DNA of 64,000 bases from contig JACVTC010000022.1 of assembly GCA_016946835.1 (NCBI GenBank), positions 1,255,001 to 1,319,000 of the forward strand, in the 5' to 3' direction. This DNA is from Neocallimastix lanati (nom. inval.). Taxonomy: Eukaryota > Neocallimastigomycota > Neocallimastigomycetes > Neocallimastigales > Neocallimastigaceae. Position 1 is the first letter of the stretch, and every line of letters begins with the position of its first letter. Positions 1 to 20,782 of this stretch are shown here, piece after piece. Under the pieces are notes generated by a model, which was not told the DNA's origin, did not search any database, and was given only the letters and a program-made list of their open reading frames with translations. The position numbers and the translations under genes are program-made.

Positions 1-502
1 TTTTAAATAATTTATATTATATAAAAAAAAAGTCAAGACATTTTATTTTATATTTATATAGATATAACATTTGCTTTATTATTATTAATTTTTTTTTACT
101 TAATTTTATACATAATATATATAAAGCTAATTATTTTTTTTTTATATTTTTATCTCTTAAAATAAATATGCTCATTATTACGTTTGTACAGTTTCCTGAT
201 AAGAAGACTGATGAATTTAAATAGTATATTAATAATAAATAGTAAAGAGAGCTACTGATTAATCAATAAAATAAAGGAATTAAATATTTAATTAATGGAG
301 AAATAATATTAAATTCATCTCTATATTTATTTTATTATATACCAATAAATTATTTTTTATTTATTCATTATATAATTATTATTATAAAGTAATGAATAAA
401 ATTTTAAAAAAAAAATATTAATAATTTTTAATAAGCTTTAAATAATATAAAAATATATTTAATAATTTAATATAATTTAAAAAATAATTATATTAATTTT
501 TT

Positions 503-660
503 TTTATAAACATAAATCACATTCAATGAAATTTAAAGTTTTAAAATATTTATTACATATTAAATTTTAATTTTTATTTTTAAAAATTATGGTTATACAT
601 GACAATATTTAAGCCTTTAAATTTTTTTTTTTATAAACATAAATCACATTCAATGAAATA
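503..660 (+). repeat. Duplicated 32-base segment
   Basis: The sequence starting ttataaacataaatcacatt occurs at about 503-535 and again at about 631-659, in both cases after a T run. It probably reflects a small local duplication in non-coding DNA. Confidence 0.75.
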
Positions 661-667
661 AGTCTTA

Positions 668-1169
668 TTAATACTATCATTCTATTTTTTAGAATAAATA
701 ATGATTTTTTATTTTTTTTTCTAATTTTTAAATTTTATATTTTATGTATTGTTTAAAAAAAATAAAATATTATTTTTTTTTATATATTGGCATTGATTTC
801 AAAAATATGAATATATAATATATCGTTTATGTAATTTTAAATATATATATATATTTAATTAACTATAATAAAAATAAAATGATAATAAAAAGAAGATTAA
901 ATAAGAATAATAAATAATTAATACTATCATTCTATTTTTTAGAATAAATAATGTTTTTTTATTTTTTTTTCTAATTTTTAAATTTTATATTTTATATATT
1001 GTTTAAAAAAAATAAAATATTATTTTTTTTTATATGTATTGGCATTGATTTCAAAAATATGAATATATAATATATCGTTTATGTAATTTTAAATATATAT
1101 ATATATTTAATTAACTATAATAAAAATAAAATGATAATAAAAAGAAGATTAAATAAGAATAATAAATAA
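668..1169 (+). repeat. 250-bp tandem duplication
   Basis: Two near-identical copies of a 250-base unit lie head to tail (668-917 and 918-1169). Both begin ttaatactatcattctattt and end in an aagaagattaaataagaata segment. They differ by a few bases and small indels in T or TA runs, so the duplication is recent compared with the surrounding sequence. No coding capacity is seen in either copy. Confidence 0.9.
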
Positions 1170-2011
1170 TAATATATAAATACCATATTTATAGTATATA
1201 ATATTTTTTTTTTTTTAAATTTATAAAAATAATTTATATTTCAATATAAATTTTAAGGAAGTTGTATTCTTTAAAAATATTTTTTTAACACTGAAAAGTA
1301 TATACTTTTTTTTTTCTGTTAATAATTTAAATGACATTATTTATTTTATTTTTTCATTATAATTTGTATATACTATATTATAATACCTTTTTAAGTTTAA
1401 ATATTAGTTTCTTTTTTTTTTATTTTATGAATATTATTTCTTATGATTAAATTATAATACCTTTCACTTATATTGATTTATTGAAATATTTATATTTGTA
1501 TGAAAATTTTAATTATAAAAAAAATTTTTTTTCTTTTATATTGTCTTACAATTGTATATTTGTTAAGGTCAATTTTTTATATAATGAACAAATTTTTTTT
1601 TATTTTTTATTTTTATGTACATATTAAATTATTTATTTTATTTATATTATTTTGTTATTATTTTTTTTTTTTATAATATTTATTGTATGAATAAATTTGT
1701 TATTATTATTATTAAGTATTAATATATTAATATTATTTTAATTTTTCTTTAATAACTACATTATTTTTTATTTGTATTTATTTATATTTTTATTTTTATT
1801 TTAATATTTATAATTATTTAAAATTTAATATTGAAAAATGGAAAAATTACTATTACAATAAAAAAAAAAAAAAAAAAAAGATTTCCAAAGAAATATTTTT
1901 AGGTTTTTGGAAACCAAAAAATATTAAATTATCTTTACTTAATTTAAACCATTTTAATATATTAAAAAATATATATATATATTTAGATGAATGAATCCAA
2001 AAACCTAATTA

Positions 2012-2280
2012 ATTTGAATTAAAGAATAATTTTTTTTTAATTCAAATTAATTAGATTTTTGGTCATTTAAAGAATTTTTTTTTTTTAATTCAAATTAATT
2101 AGATTTTTGATTTCATTTAAAGAATATTTTTTTTTTTTTAATTCATATTAATTAGATTTTTGGTTTCATTTAAAGAATATTTTTTTTTAATTCAAATTAA
2201 TTAGATTTTTGATTTCATTTAAAGAATTTATTTTTTTTTTTTTTTTTAATTCAAATTAATTAGATTTTTAGTTTCATTCA
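2012..2280 (+). repeat. Tandem repeat, five units of about 50-60 bp
   Basis: Five forward copies of a unit made of a T run, aattcaaattaattagattt, a variable gatttca/ggtttca piece and tttaaagaat. Unit length varies with the T run. A partial inverted copy (aacctaattaatttgaatt) lies just before the first unit, so the array can fold back on its left end. Confidence 0.85.
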
Positions 2281-3051
2281 TTATAATATGAGTTAAAATT
2301 ATGTTATAATTTTTTAAAAAATAATTAAGTTCACCATAAAAATAAACTTATTTTTTAGTAATTTCTTTAAATGATATCAAAAATTATAAATATTTAAAAA
2401 TTCATTAAAAAAAAAATGAAATGATGAAATGAATATAATTATAATCTTAAATTTACTTTTCTTCATTTGAAATATTAAATTATGACTCAGTCTTTCCAGT
2501 TTTTATGTTTAGAGAGGCCCTTAGTCCTGGTTCCTCGTTAATCCCAGCATACACTAAAAAAAAAAAATTATGATCAATGTTAAAAGCATTTATTTTTTAA
2601 AATTTTATCTATTTACTTTTTATATATTTTTATAAATAATAGAGTTTAATTCAGTTCCAATAATAGTTTTTTTTTATCATAATAAAAATAATTGATATAA
2701 AAACTTTATTTATATAAAAATATTTCAAAAAAAACAAAACAAAAAAAAAAAAAATTATGACTATGTGAAGTATTTATTTTTTAAAATTTTATTCATTTAC
2801 TTTTTATTTTTTTTTATAAACAATAAAGTTTAATTCAGCTACACAATATATATATATATATATATATATTTTATTAATTAATTGATATAAAAACTTTAAT
2901 TAATGTATAAATATTTTAAATATATATATATATGTAAAATAAACGCATTATAATTTATTTATTTAATACTATTTTTAAAAATTAAATATTTTAATACATA
3001 AAAAATACTTTATTAAAAAAAAAAAAAAAAAGATAATTATTTATTAAATTT

Positions 3052-5045
3052 TTATTTATTTTCTGTTATATCTTTTTGATTCTCCATTAAATTATCCAAT
3101 TCTTCTTTACTTAATGCTAAACTATTTGATGATATTGATGTTTGATTGTATTCGTCTAAAAGAAATTTCGTTGATGATGATGATATATTATTATTATTAT
3201 TACTATTTAGTATGGTATTTGTCAATTGTGATATATCTTCATTATTTTTACTTTTATTAATTAATGAATTATTTGATATTGAATTTTTTTTATTAAATAA
3301 TATATTTTCTGAATTCTTATTATTTTCATAATTTGCTGATAATATCAAACTACTTTTATGATTTGATGAAACATATTTTTCACTACAATAGTTTTTTGAA
3401 AATGAAGCTCTTCTTCTATGATCTATTGGTGAATATAATATATTTTTACGCATTACTATTTGTTCACTTTTGCAACCCCTTTTTCTTGATGATTTTATTT
3501 CACTTCTGAAGTGATCTTCTAAATATTTGAAAATTTTATTATTCTTCTTCTTATTATTATTATTATTGCTATCAACAATATTGTTATCATTTAATGAACT
3601 TATTTCAAAGTTTCTACTAAATTTTCTTAAATAAGTTGGTGTTGTGTCAATTCCACTTTGAGGAAATTTTTCCATATAATAATCATTCCAACAGTTATTA
3701 TTCGTTTTAAACCGAATTATACGAATAACGTACAATAAAATGTAATTAGTCATGACTATCATTATACTTATTAATTCACGTATTAGAAAATATGCATAAT
3801 AATTTCTAATATCTACACTTGTAAAAATAATTATTAAAATGAAATATAACAAATCAATCAAATATGCTGAAGCATACCAATGAATTTCAGAGAATATAAA
3901 TTTAAGATACCATTCTATAAAAATTAGAAATGATGAGAATAGAAATATTATAATTTTTAATACTATGGATATAATTATTATGATGCGTGACAATAATCCA
4001 TTCGTACTACACTTTTGAAAATTTTTATCGTTTGTAATAATTACATTTTCGACTTTATAAGGATGAATTAATATCAATCCATTGATAAATAAATCAAATA
4101 TTACAAACAATATAACAAATAAATATGGATGACGTTTAATCCAATATGATATTTTATTATCTTCAGGATAGTTTGATATTAATTTATGTAAAACTGGAAT
4201 AAAAATAAAAGTAAAACAGATAAACACTAAAAATAATTTTAGATGACATCTAAAGGTTGTTACTCTTTCTAAATCTATGAAGCTTGTAAAAATTAATAAA
4301 ACGTATCCAGTTAATGATAAAATCCAAAATTCTTTTGTTAAAAAAGTAAAGCATAAACTAAATTTTTTAATGAATAAAAATATTGAGGATAAAATAATAG
4401 TTAATGACAATATCCCATATATTATTACAATTAATATTCCAATATTTGAATCTTTTGAATTTATTGATATATAATAATATCTAGTAATATCATCAATATG
4501 CCTTAACATTTCAGCAGGGTCTACATCATCCTTTCCATATAAATACTTATATATATAATATCTAAATTTTTCAGAATATTCATTATAATCATTTGTAATT
4601 GATGTTGGTCTTGCTACTGGTTGTACATTGTTATGAATATAACATAAATCATTTATTTCACATATTTCTTTTTCATCATATAAACTAGATATTCCTGAAA
4701 ATCTTTTATAGTTTTTCATTAATTTTCTTTGAACATCTTTTGAAGTCATATACATTAACGCTTTAACTGATGCATTTTTTTTATCATTTGATGAATATTT
4801 ATTAAGTCCTATGTTATATCCTCCTATAAGTGTTCCTGATACTCCAGGCTTATTTCCTGGTAAAATTGAAACTTTATAGTTTTTATCAATAGGTATATTT
4901 ATATAGTTGGACTTAATAAATACACCATTTCCATCAATTAATTTTTCAAGTGGATAATCTAAATCTAAATAATATTTATCTAATTCATTTTTTTTAATAA
5001 ACCAAACATTAAAATTGTCATTATCATTAATAATTATTAAAAATC

Positions 5046-5118
<73 letters not shown>

Positions 5119-6225
5119 AAAATAAATATTTTATTATTATACCTGCTGATATTTCATTTTTCAACTTTTTAATCATTTTTAATGCTTCTAAGGCGTTTTT
5201 ACTTCTTAAACTTGGAAAAGGTGCCTCAACATTATCTCTATATGAGTACATAAATTCATATATTGTACCCATTCCTATTTCATCCTCTATAAATGAAAAT
5301 ATATCATAATATCATATTTATATGAATAATTAATTCAATAATAAACATTTAGTATACCTATAAACATAATATTTATCTAAAAAAAAAAAGTACCAACGAA
5401 TCCTCCATTATATATTAAAATATTTGTATTATTTAATTTATTTTCTTGTTTTAATATATATTTTCCAGTCTCTAATAGTTCATTCCATGTTTTTGGTATT
5501 TTTTTATTATATTTATTTAAATATTTCATATTATTATAAATAACTGAATATATTATATATACTGGCTTCAATATTAATATAAAATGAAAAATAATATTAT
5601 TTATTAATTATATTCAAAATTGTTTTATTAATTAATAAATCATTTTATACTATATATTAATCATATTGTATATTTTATAATAAGATAATCATATTTTATA
5701 TAATAAACATTATAATTTTCTATACTAATATAAATGGTTATTTTTTTTTTTTTTTTTATTTTTATATATAATTACAATTCCAATTAATTTATTATTATAT
5801 GAATAGGACTCTGATCTTTCTATATTTTCAAACATATTGATAAAATCCTTAGGAAGCCATTCATTTAAATCTAAAAACAGAGGTTCAAATCTTGAGGTAT
5901 AAACATTATTATAGAAAATTATGTCATATTTATCAGATTTTTTTTCTAAAAAAACATCTATTACAGAGCAATAATCATCTGTATTAGAGGTTGAATTTGA
6001 TGGTAAAATTAAAGTTAAATCTAATGTCACATTTAAATTATTTATCTTTGAGTATTCATTAAAGTCATTAACGATCATTGAATATATTTGTGTTTGTGAA
6101 AGTGGAGCATATGCTAATGCATTTAAATTTAATGCAATCACATTATCTATTGTATTATTAATGAAGAAAAGATTTATAAGTAGATAATTAATAAATAAAT
6201 AAAAAATTCTATACTTTAATGACAA
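3052..6225 (-). CDS. Solute-binding-domain/7TM receptor (class C GPCR-like)
   Basis: Likely cell-surface receptor with a bacterial-type extracellular solute-binding domain fused to a seven-helix membrane domain. Proposed exons on the minus strand are 6225-5776, 5565-5394, 5286-5143 and 4979-3052, which join in frame to about 897 residues. Introns 1 and 2 have clear GT/AG ends; the third acceptor is ambiguous. Residues 1-30 are a hydrophobic signal peptide. Residues of about 30-410 carry solute-binding-protein signatures: PKTWNELLETGKYI, DEIGMGTIYEFMYSYRDN, GNKPGVSGTLIGGYNIGLN and a closing MYMTSKDVQRKL. Seven hydrophobic helices follow at about 435-680. The last 210 residues are a Ser/Asn/Lys-rich cytosolic tail. 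Class C receptors normally carry a Venus-flytrap domain of this general fold, so a nutrient or peptide ligand is plausible, but the ligand is unknown. The gene stands alone and points away from the RhoGEF gene to its right. Confidence 0.85.
5046..5118. repeat. (TTTA)n microsatellite inside intron 3
   Basis: About 18 copies of a TTTA/TAAA unit fill most of the third intron of the solute-binding-domain receptor gene. On the coding strand this region has no AG, so the splice acceptor must lie beyond it, in sequence that could also be read as coding. Confidence 0.9.
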
Positions 6226-6730
6226 TGTGAACTAGGTATATAATAAAATAATAATAATATTAATTATAAAATTTTATTATGATATCATTTATTACTTATT
6301 AAATTATTGAATATGAAATTTAGTACTATTAATAAAAATATTCTGCTTTTTATCATTAATTATTTCTAGTATTTATTTTATATATTTGAATTTTAATTAA
6401 ATATGTTGAAATATAAATATACAGCACAGATTGAATAAAATAAAATAACGTAATATTATATAAAAAATGATATAATATATATATATATATATAATATAAA
6501 TTAAAAAATAATAATAAAATTGAAAAAAATATAATAGTGAAATTTAAAAAAAAAAAGAATTATTTTTAATTCTTTATTAAATAAATTTATTAATTATATT
6601 TACAACTATTTATTTATATATTGAAATAACATTAATTTTTTTTTTTTTTTTTTTTTCACGTATATTAATTATTAATTAAAGTAAAAATATGAAAGATCAT
6701 TATCTAATATATTTTTGGATAAATAAAATA

Positions 6731-6763
<33 letters not shown>

Positions 6764-7291
6764 TTATTTATTTATTTATTTTTAAAATTATATTAATTTT
6801 TATATTTATCTTAATTTCTTAATTAATATAATTAAAAATTTAGCTTATAATTTTTTATATTCGTAATAATAATATAAAGTGTTAACATTAAAATAAATAA
6901 ATTATAAAATTTAAGTTTACAAAGTAAAAATAAAGCAACAATAATATATTAAATATTATATCTTTGTTTTTTAAACTTTTTATTTTTAAATTGAAATTCA
7001 TGTATTTTGAATATATTGTTATTTTTTTTTTTTTTTGACTTCTTTGGTTCAGATATACTTTTGATAATGAACTAATCTAAATTATTATAAATAAAAATTA
7101 AAAATATTAAAGTTTTACAATTTTAAGTGATAAAATTTATATTAAATTTTTTTAAAAATTACTGATAAAAGGATCTTTATAAAAAATTAAAACAAATTTC
7201 AGAGATTTCTTTCAAATAATAAAATTTCTAATCCATTATTAGAAATATCTTTATAAAGAAATTAAATTCTTTTAAATATTTGATTTTACTA

Positions 7292-7333
<42 letters not shown>

Positions 7334-8282
7334 AATTAACTATTAATGTATTATTAAACTTATTGAGATAATCATAAAAAAAAAAAATTCAAATTATTTA
7401 AATATGATTTTGATATTATATAAATATTTACTATAAATATAATTTTTATATAAAAATATTTACTATTACAAATTCTGTATAATTAAATAATACATATAAA
7501 AGGAATAATAGAAATATTCACATTAAAAATAATAATTATAATAAAATTATTTAGATATAAATATTAAATATATTTATTATACATTATTAATTTTCTTTAT
7601 TTTAATAAAAAAAATATTTATACTTTAGAAATTATATAAAATAACTTTTTTTTTTTTTTTAAAAAAAAAGATTAATAACAAGAATAATAGTAAATATAAT
7701 AAATAATCATAAATAAATAAATAAATGATTATAATAATAGTAATTAATAATAATATAATTATTATTATAAAATATTTTTTAATAATAATAATAATAATAA
7801 AATAAGATAAAATAAAATAAATAGTAAAGTAGTATTAAAGAATAAAGTAAAGAAATAGTATAAAAGAATGAAGTATTATTAAAAATAAAATAAATAATGA
7901 AGTAGTATAAAATAATAAAGTATTAATAAAAATAAAATAAAATAAGATAAAATAAAATAAATAGTAAAGTAGTATAAAAGAATAAAGTATTAATAAAAAT
8001 AAAATAAAATAAATGGTGAATATGAATATAAAGTACAGATTGAATAAAATAAAATATAATAAAATAAAAATAAAAATAAAATAAATAGTTGAAAAATAAA
8101 TATAAAATACAGATTAAATAAAATAAAATAAATAGTTGAAATATAAATATAAAATACAGATTGAATAAATAAAAAATAATATATATATATTTAATATCTA
8201 ATATGTATTTGTAAAATTAAAAGATATTAAAATATATAATATCTTTAATTAAATTTATATATATATAAATATATGAAACTTA

Positions 8283-8313
<31 letters not shown>

Positions 8314-8417
8314 ATATTTAAAATGAATATAGTTCTATTTAAATAGGAAAATTTTTTAATTCTTTTTTATATAAAATATAAACAAACTCAGCCACCAGGA
8401 AAATATTTGTTAATATA

Positions 8418-8453
8418 ATGTATATAAACTAATTTATATTAGTTTATATACAT
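8418..8453. repeat. Perfect 16-bp inverted repeat, 4-base loop
   Basis: The left arm atgtatataaactaat and right arm attagtttatatacat flank ttat. Arms are exact complements. Short AT palindromes arise easily in such DNA, but this one includes several C/G positions that all pair. Confidence 0.8.
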
Positions 8454-9034
8454 ATTAATTTTTATTATTATTATATTTATTATTATTATTTTTTTTTTTT
8501 TTTTTTTTTTTTTTTCAAAAAGTATTTATTTTATCATTAAAAAATTATAATAATATTAAATGAAATTTTTTTTAAAAAAAAAAGATTCAAGTTCAATAAA
8601 GTAATGAAAATCTTATTTTTCTTGTTATTATAAATTTTACTATTATTATTAATAACCATTATTTCAGATAAATTAAACAAAATTTATACTGATAATAATA
8701 TAAAATAATAATTTATTTTTGAACAATATAAAATATGAAAAACAAAATCTTTATTGAAGAAAAGTCCATTTTATAATTTATAATAAAAGAAATTATTATA
8801 TTTAATATTAATAAAAGTACTTGAGAATAAGATTTAATAATAATTTTTTTTATTATATTTAATATTTTAATAAAAGAATTTATAAGAATAATAATATTCA
8901 TTATTTTTAATATTAATGGAAAAATTTAATAGGAGTTAATAATATTTTAATTATACTTGATATTATTAAAAGAATTTTAATAAGAATATTTTAGTAATAA
9001 TTTTTTTATATATATTATATTTTATATTAAAAAC

Positions 9035-9080
9035 CGGATTAATAATTATTATAAAAGAAATTTATAATAATTATTAATCC

Positions 9081-9081
<1 letters not shown>
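9035..9081. repeat. Perfect 21-bp hairpin followed by a long T run
   Basis: The left arm cggattaataattattataa(a) pairs exactly with the right arm at 9061-9081, with loop agaaa. It is followed at once by about 35 T. The shape resembles a transcription-end signal or the relic of a fold-back element. Neither can be decided from the sequence. Confidence 0.8.
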
Positions 9082-9118
<37 letters not shown>

Positions 9119-10565
9119 CAATTTAATTAGTATTTGATATAATTTAATTCTTTTGTTAAATAATGTTAGAAAATTAGTATTTTTAGTTTAGGGTTTAATT
9201 AACATTTTAATTAATACTTTTATTTTATTACAACTTTTATTAAAATTTTAAATATTAAATAGTATATTACAAATAAATAGGATATATTATAATTATATAT
9301 AGTTTGTATAGTTTATGATATACTAATAATTTAGTTTTTAAGTCTCTTTTTTTTAATGTATTGAAATATATATGATCTATTAAATGTAATTTATATATAT
9401 ATAAATATCATTTAATTATTTATTAAAAAATAAGTCTTTCACTTCAAATAAATAAAGTTAGTAAATAAACAAAACATTGAAATTTTTATCAATATATAAT
9501 ATTTTTTTTATATGTATACTAAAGATTCTATAATTTTCACTATTTTTGGAAATATAGTGTTCATGTATTAAAATTTACAGTATATTTTATAATTTTTTTT
9601 TATCTTTTATGTATAATTTATTAATTAAATTTTTTGGGAAGTTATCATCATTATTTCTGTATATCTAAAATTATACCATTTTTTTTTAAAAAAATTAAAG
9701 TTATTATAATTTACTTTATAATAAAATTTCTAAAGTTTAGGTAAATTTATGTTATTCATTATTATTTCAAACTTGTGTTTACATTTATATATTGAATATG
9801 AAAAAAGACTATAGAAACTTTTTTTTTTTTTTTTTTTTTGTTTAAATACCCAATCTTATATATATCAGATATATTATAAAAATATAAAAGCTATACCAAT
9901 TAAAAGAATATATATACGTTAATTTAATAATCATTCAATGATATTTCTGATTTTAACTCTTGTTTTATGGGATAGAAATTATATTTTATAATAAACGTCA
10001 ATAAAAAAAAATAGAAATAATAATAAATACTCAATTGTTTGATATTGCTTTTAATATTTTATGTATTTTTAATTTTTTGATTTTAATATATATTTTAATA
10101 AAGTTTTATTAATTTAATTTTATTAAAATAAATTAATTTTATTAATAAAATTAAGTAAAAATTTTTTATAAAAAAAATTAATATAAATTATTTTAATTAA
10201 AATATTTTATTTTATTAAAACTAAACAACTTTTTAAATTTTCTAATATTATTATTTGTCTTAATGAAAAACACTTTATTTTAATTAATATATATTTTAGT
10301 ATATATATATATAATTTTTTTTTATTTTTATTATACTTAGTTAAAAATAGAAAAATTAACACTTTTTTTATCAAATTTTGATATAAAATTAATCACTGTG
10401 TAAGAATAATTAAAAAATATATATATATATTTTATAAGAATATAATTGGAATTTAAAATTTTATTATATTAGTAAAAAAAAAAAAAAAAAAAGAAAGAAA
10501 GAGATTTAAAAGAAAAAAAAAAAAAAAAAAAAAAAAAATAACTTAATTTTATTGTCTAATAAAAT

Positions 10566-17537
<6,972 letters not shown>

Positions 17538-17995
17538 TATAAATAATCCTAATATATCATAATATATAATCATTTTTATATATATAATAAAATTTAAAAC
17601 AAAAGTTAATAATATTTTTTTAAAAATTCTATCTGGTCAAACAAGCAAGCAAGCAAACAAATAAACAAAAAACAAAACAAAAAACACACAAATAAAATAT
17701 ATATATATATATATCATCATAATATTAACTATTTATTAAAAAAAGTTTTTGTTTATATATGTATATATTAAAATTAATGTCAATTAAATAATAATTTTTA
17801 TTATTATTGTTACACGATGTTTAATTTTTTTTTTTTTTTTTTTTAAAAGTTTTATTTTTAAATTATTTATTTTTATTTTTAAATAATTTTAATAAGTATT
17901 CCTTTTCATTTTCACAAAAATATTTAAAGTATTATTATACCCCATTTAATAAATATGTATATTTTTTTTTTCAATATAATATTTTTTTAAATAGT

Positions 17996-17996
17996 A

Positions 17997-18071
<75 letters not shown>
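17996..18071 (+). repeat. (AAT)n microsatellite
   Basis: About 24 copies of AAT/TAA in non-coding DNA downstream of the RhoGEF gene. Confidence 0.9.
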
Positions 18072-18076
<5 letters not shown>

Positions 18077-18299
18077 GAAAGAAATATATAATAAAAATTT
18101 TTTTTAAAAGTTTAATAAAGTTTAATAAAATCAATTAATATTTATATATTTATATATATATTTTATATTATTTATATTGATATTCAATATATCATGTGGT
18201 ATTTTTATTTTTTATTATCAAATATATATATATTAAATTATGAAAATATTTATTTATTTATTATTTATTTATTTATTTATATAAAAAAATTTATATATA

Positions 18300-18355
18300 A
18301 TACGCCATCTTAAAATATGTGGCTTATAGCTAATCATGTGTGAGACCGAAATGCA
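18300..18355. mobile_element. Possible degenerate end of the MITE-like family
   Basis: atacgccatcttaaaatatgtggc followed by gaccgaaatgcattat repeats the order of family end motifs (ATACGCCA, GTGGC, GAAATGCA). Only one end is seen, so this is tentative. Confidence 0.35.
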
Positions 18356-18422
18356 TTATCCCCCTTATATACAATATTTTTTTTTTTTTTAATGATGAAT
18401 ATATTATACAATTTAAATAATA

Positions 18423-18466
<44 letters not shown>

Positions 18467-18481
18467 TTTTAATTATTTTAT

Positions 18482-18741
18482 TCATCACTATAAGGGATAG
18501 TAACTATTTGAGTTTTGCTTTAGAATTACTAGTAGTGGTTTTAGTATCAATGTTAGTAATAACAAAAAAAAGTAGAATTAGTTGAGAATATCTTATCTGA
18601 CATGGATTGGTATTGTTTTTTCACAAGTCTGGCATAATATTAGTTTCCATGGCATCACAATCTTAATGATTTTAACATTGCTATTTGTTTTATCCTCATT
18701 AGAATTACTGATATTAGAAGGGCTACCACAAATTATGAATA
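18482..18741 (-). pseudogene. Decayed 3' end of an unidentified gene
   Basis: The base composition is richer than its surroundings. The minus strand reads as open segments such as CGSPSNISNSNEDKTNSN and VMPWKLILCQTCEKTIPIHV, then, after frame changes, VITNIDTKTTTSNSKAK and a closing TQIVTIPYSDE followed by a stop. At least one frameshift and internal stops separate these parts. Ser/Thr/Asn richness is typical of the cytosolic tails of receptors in this genome, so a receptor tail is possible, but I cannot name the family. Unrecognised introns could explain some breaks. Confidence 0.4.
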
Positions 18742-19042
18742 GAACACTTAAAAAATAAAATTACTTTTTATTATGAAAATAATGAATATATATCATGTTG
18801 TCGGAAAAAAATACTAATAATCTTCATATTCTATCTTTTTTTTTTTTTTTTTAATGAGCCTTTATCTATACTTTATCTATATCATATATAATATTAATCA
18901 AAAATATTACAATAAAAATAATGAAAACATGTGGAAATGAGTGATTATTATTATATTAATTATATTTTTACATATTAAATATATTTTATTTTATTTTATT
19001 TTATTTATTTATTATGTACTTTATATTTAATATTCTACTATT

Positions 19043-19373
19043 TATTTTATTTTATTTTATTTTATTTTATTTTATTTTATTTTATTTTATTTTATTTTAT
19101 TTTATTTTATTTTATTTTATTTTATTTTATTTTATTTTATTTTATTTTATTTTATTTTATTTTATTTTATTTTATTTTATTTTATTTTATTTTATTTTAT
19201 TTTATTTTATTTTATTTTATTTTATTTTATTTTATTTTATTTTATTTTATTTTATTTTATTTTATTTTATTTTATTTTATTTATTTTATTTTATTTTATT
19301 TTATTTTATTTTATTTTATTTTATTTTATTTTATTTTATTTTATTTTATTTTATTTTATTTTATTTTATTTTA
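19043..19373 (+). repeat. (TTTTA)n array, about 330 bp
   Basis: Nearly perfect pentanucleotide array of about 66 copies with one slip near 19281. It gives an open frame reading ILFYF repeated, which is a by-product of the repeat and not a gene. Confidence 0.95.
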
Positions 19374-19530
19374 TATAATAAAATTAAGACTTTAATATAT
19401 TAAAATTTATAAAAATTATATTTTCTTAAATTTTTTTTTTATTATTTTTATTATTATTATTTTTTATTACAATATATATTTATAATTTGAAACAAAGATA
19501 TAAATAATTTATAAATAATAATAATAATAA

Positions 19531-19609
19531 TAGTTGATAGACGACCTGAAGTTGCGTATATAAGAATTATTGATTCACGTGTTATATATGAATCTAATGT
19601 CTACAAAAG
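19531..19609 (+). pseudogene. Short coding relic or orphan last exon
   Basis: After an AATAATAG that could serve as splice acceptor, the plus strand reads VDRRPEVAYIRII followed by DSRVIYESNVYKR and a TGA stop. Codon use (several GAA, AGA, CGA, CGT and GAT codons) is protein-like and unlike the flanking AT noise. No upstream exon is visible within reach; the (TTTTA)n array lies just before it. I do not recognise the product. Confidence 0.35.
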
Positions 19610-20395
19610 ATGAATAGTTAAATACATATAATGTAATTAACATTAAAAAATAATATTTTATTCCTAAAAACAAAATAAATAAACAATTATAAATTTATTA
19701 ATTATAAATAATAAAGTCAGAGTATAAAGCAGAAGCTAGTACAAAGATATATACATTAAACATCTTTATTCTAAAATTTATCAGAATTGAAAATTATGAC
19801 TAATAAGGAAGGTACAAAATATTTATTTATTTATTTATTTATTTATTTATTTTATTTATTTAATTAACAAAAAAAAAATAAAAAAATAAAAAAATAAAAA
19901 AAGAATAATTATTTATTTTATTTTATCTATTTGCAATTTTAATTAAAAAAAGTTAAGTAAATAATTTAATAAAACGAAAATGATCAAACATATCTAAAAA
20001 AAATATAATATAGAAGTATGTTTATATATTTTATATATATAATAATAATAGTAATAATAATAATAATAAAAAAAAAAAAAAAAAAAAAAAAGAACTTGAT
20101 ATATAAATTATACAGAATATATAAAAAAAAAATAGATTCATAATTACTACAAATAAAGTATTCGTATAAAATTATACAACATAAAATACACACATGTTAC
20201 ACATGTTAATAAAATTAATTATTTAATTACTAGTGAATTAATAATTTGTGTAAATAGATATTTGTGTAATAAAAAAAAAAAAAAAAAAGTTCAATTATAT
20301 ATTCAATGAATTTTTTATTAATATATTAATAAAAAATTTTATTTATATTAAAAAAAAAAAAAGAATAGAAAAAAAAATTCCATATTTAAAAATAT

Positions 20396-20526
20396 AAAAT
20401 ATTTATTATTTTAGTAAATATTTATTATTTTAGTAAATATTTATTATTTTAGTAAATATTTATTATTTAAGTAAATATTTATTATTTAAGTAAATATTTA
20501 TTATTTTAGTAAATATTTATTATTTT
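20396..20526 (+). repeat. 20-bp tandem repeat, six copies
   Basis: Unit taaatatttattattttag (variants with ttaag) repeats head to tail about six times in non-coding DNA. Confidence 0.85.
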
Positions 20527-20575
20527 ACTATATAAAAAAAAAATTACTATTAAGAAATCATTTTTTTAATATTTT

Positions 20576-20782
20576 ATATTTAAAAATAAATTTTTCTTAT
20601 ATCGAAAAATTACTTTTTTTTTTTTAATAGACAATTATAAATCATTTTATTTTATTTATATTATTTATTTACAGTATTCATTTTTAAAAATAAATTTTTC
20701 TTATATTGAAAAATTACTTTTTTTTTAAATAGACAATTATTAATCATTTTATTTATATTATTTATTTACAGTAATCATTAAG
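20576..20782 (+). repeat. About 105-bp tandem duplication
   Basis: Two copies of a segment that starts aaaaataaatttttcttata and ends tattatttatttacagtaat. They differ by point changes and T-run length. Confidence 0.85.

Larger units (their letters stand above)
1..3051. other. AT-rich intergenic region, no gene seen
   Basis: I see no supportable coding sequence here. The stretch is dominated by poly-A and poly-T runs and TA dinucleotide blocks. Three local repeats are listed separately: a duplicated 32-base segment, a 250-bp tandem duplication and a roughly 55-bp tandem repeat. A short, less AT-rich patch at about 2483-2560 ends in a run of A and could be an old retroposon tail, but it has no other recognisable feature. 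The left part may include the upstream region of a gene outside the window. Confidence 0.7.
6226..10609. other. AT-rich intergenic region between divergent genes
   Basis: This stretch separates the 5' ends of the minus-strand receptor gene and the plus-strand RhoGEF gene, so it must hold both promoters, but I recognise no specific promoter element. Contents are long T runs (for example 6733-6761, 7295-7328, 9083-9118), AAAATAAAT-type low-complexity sequence at 7780-8200, and two perfect hairpins listed separately. A run of A just upstream of 10610 precedes the RhoGEF start codon. Confidence 0.7.
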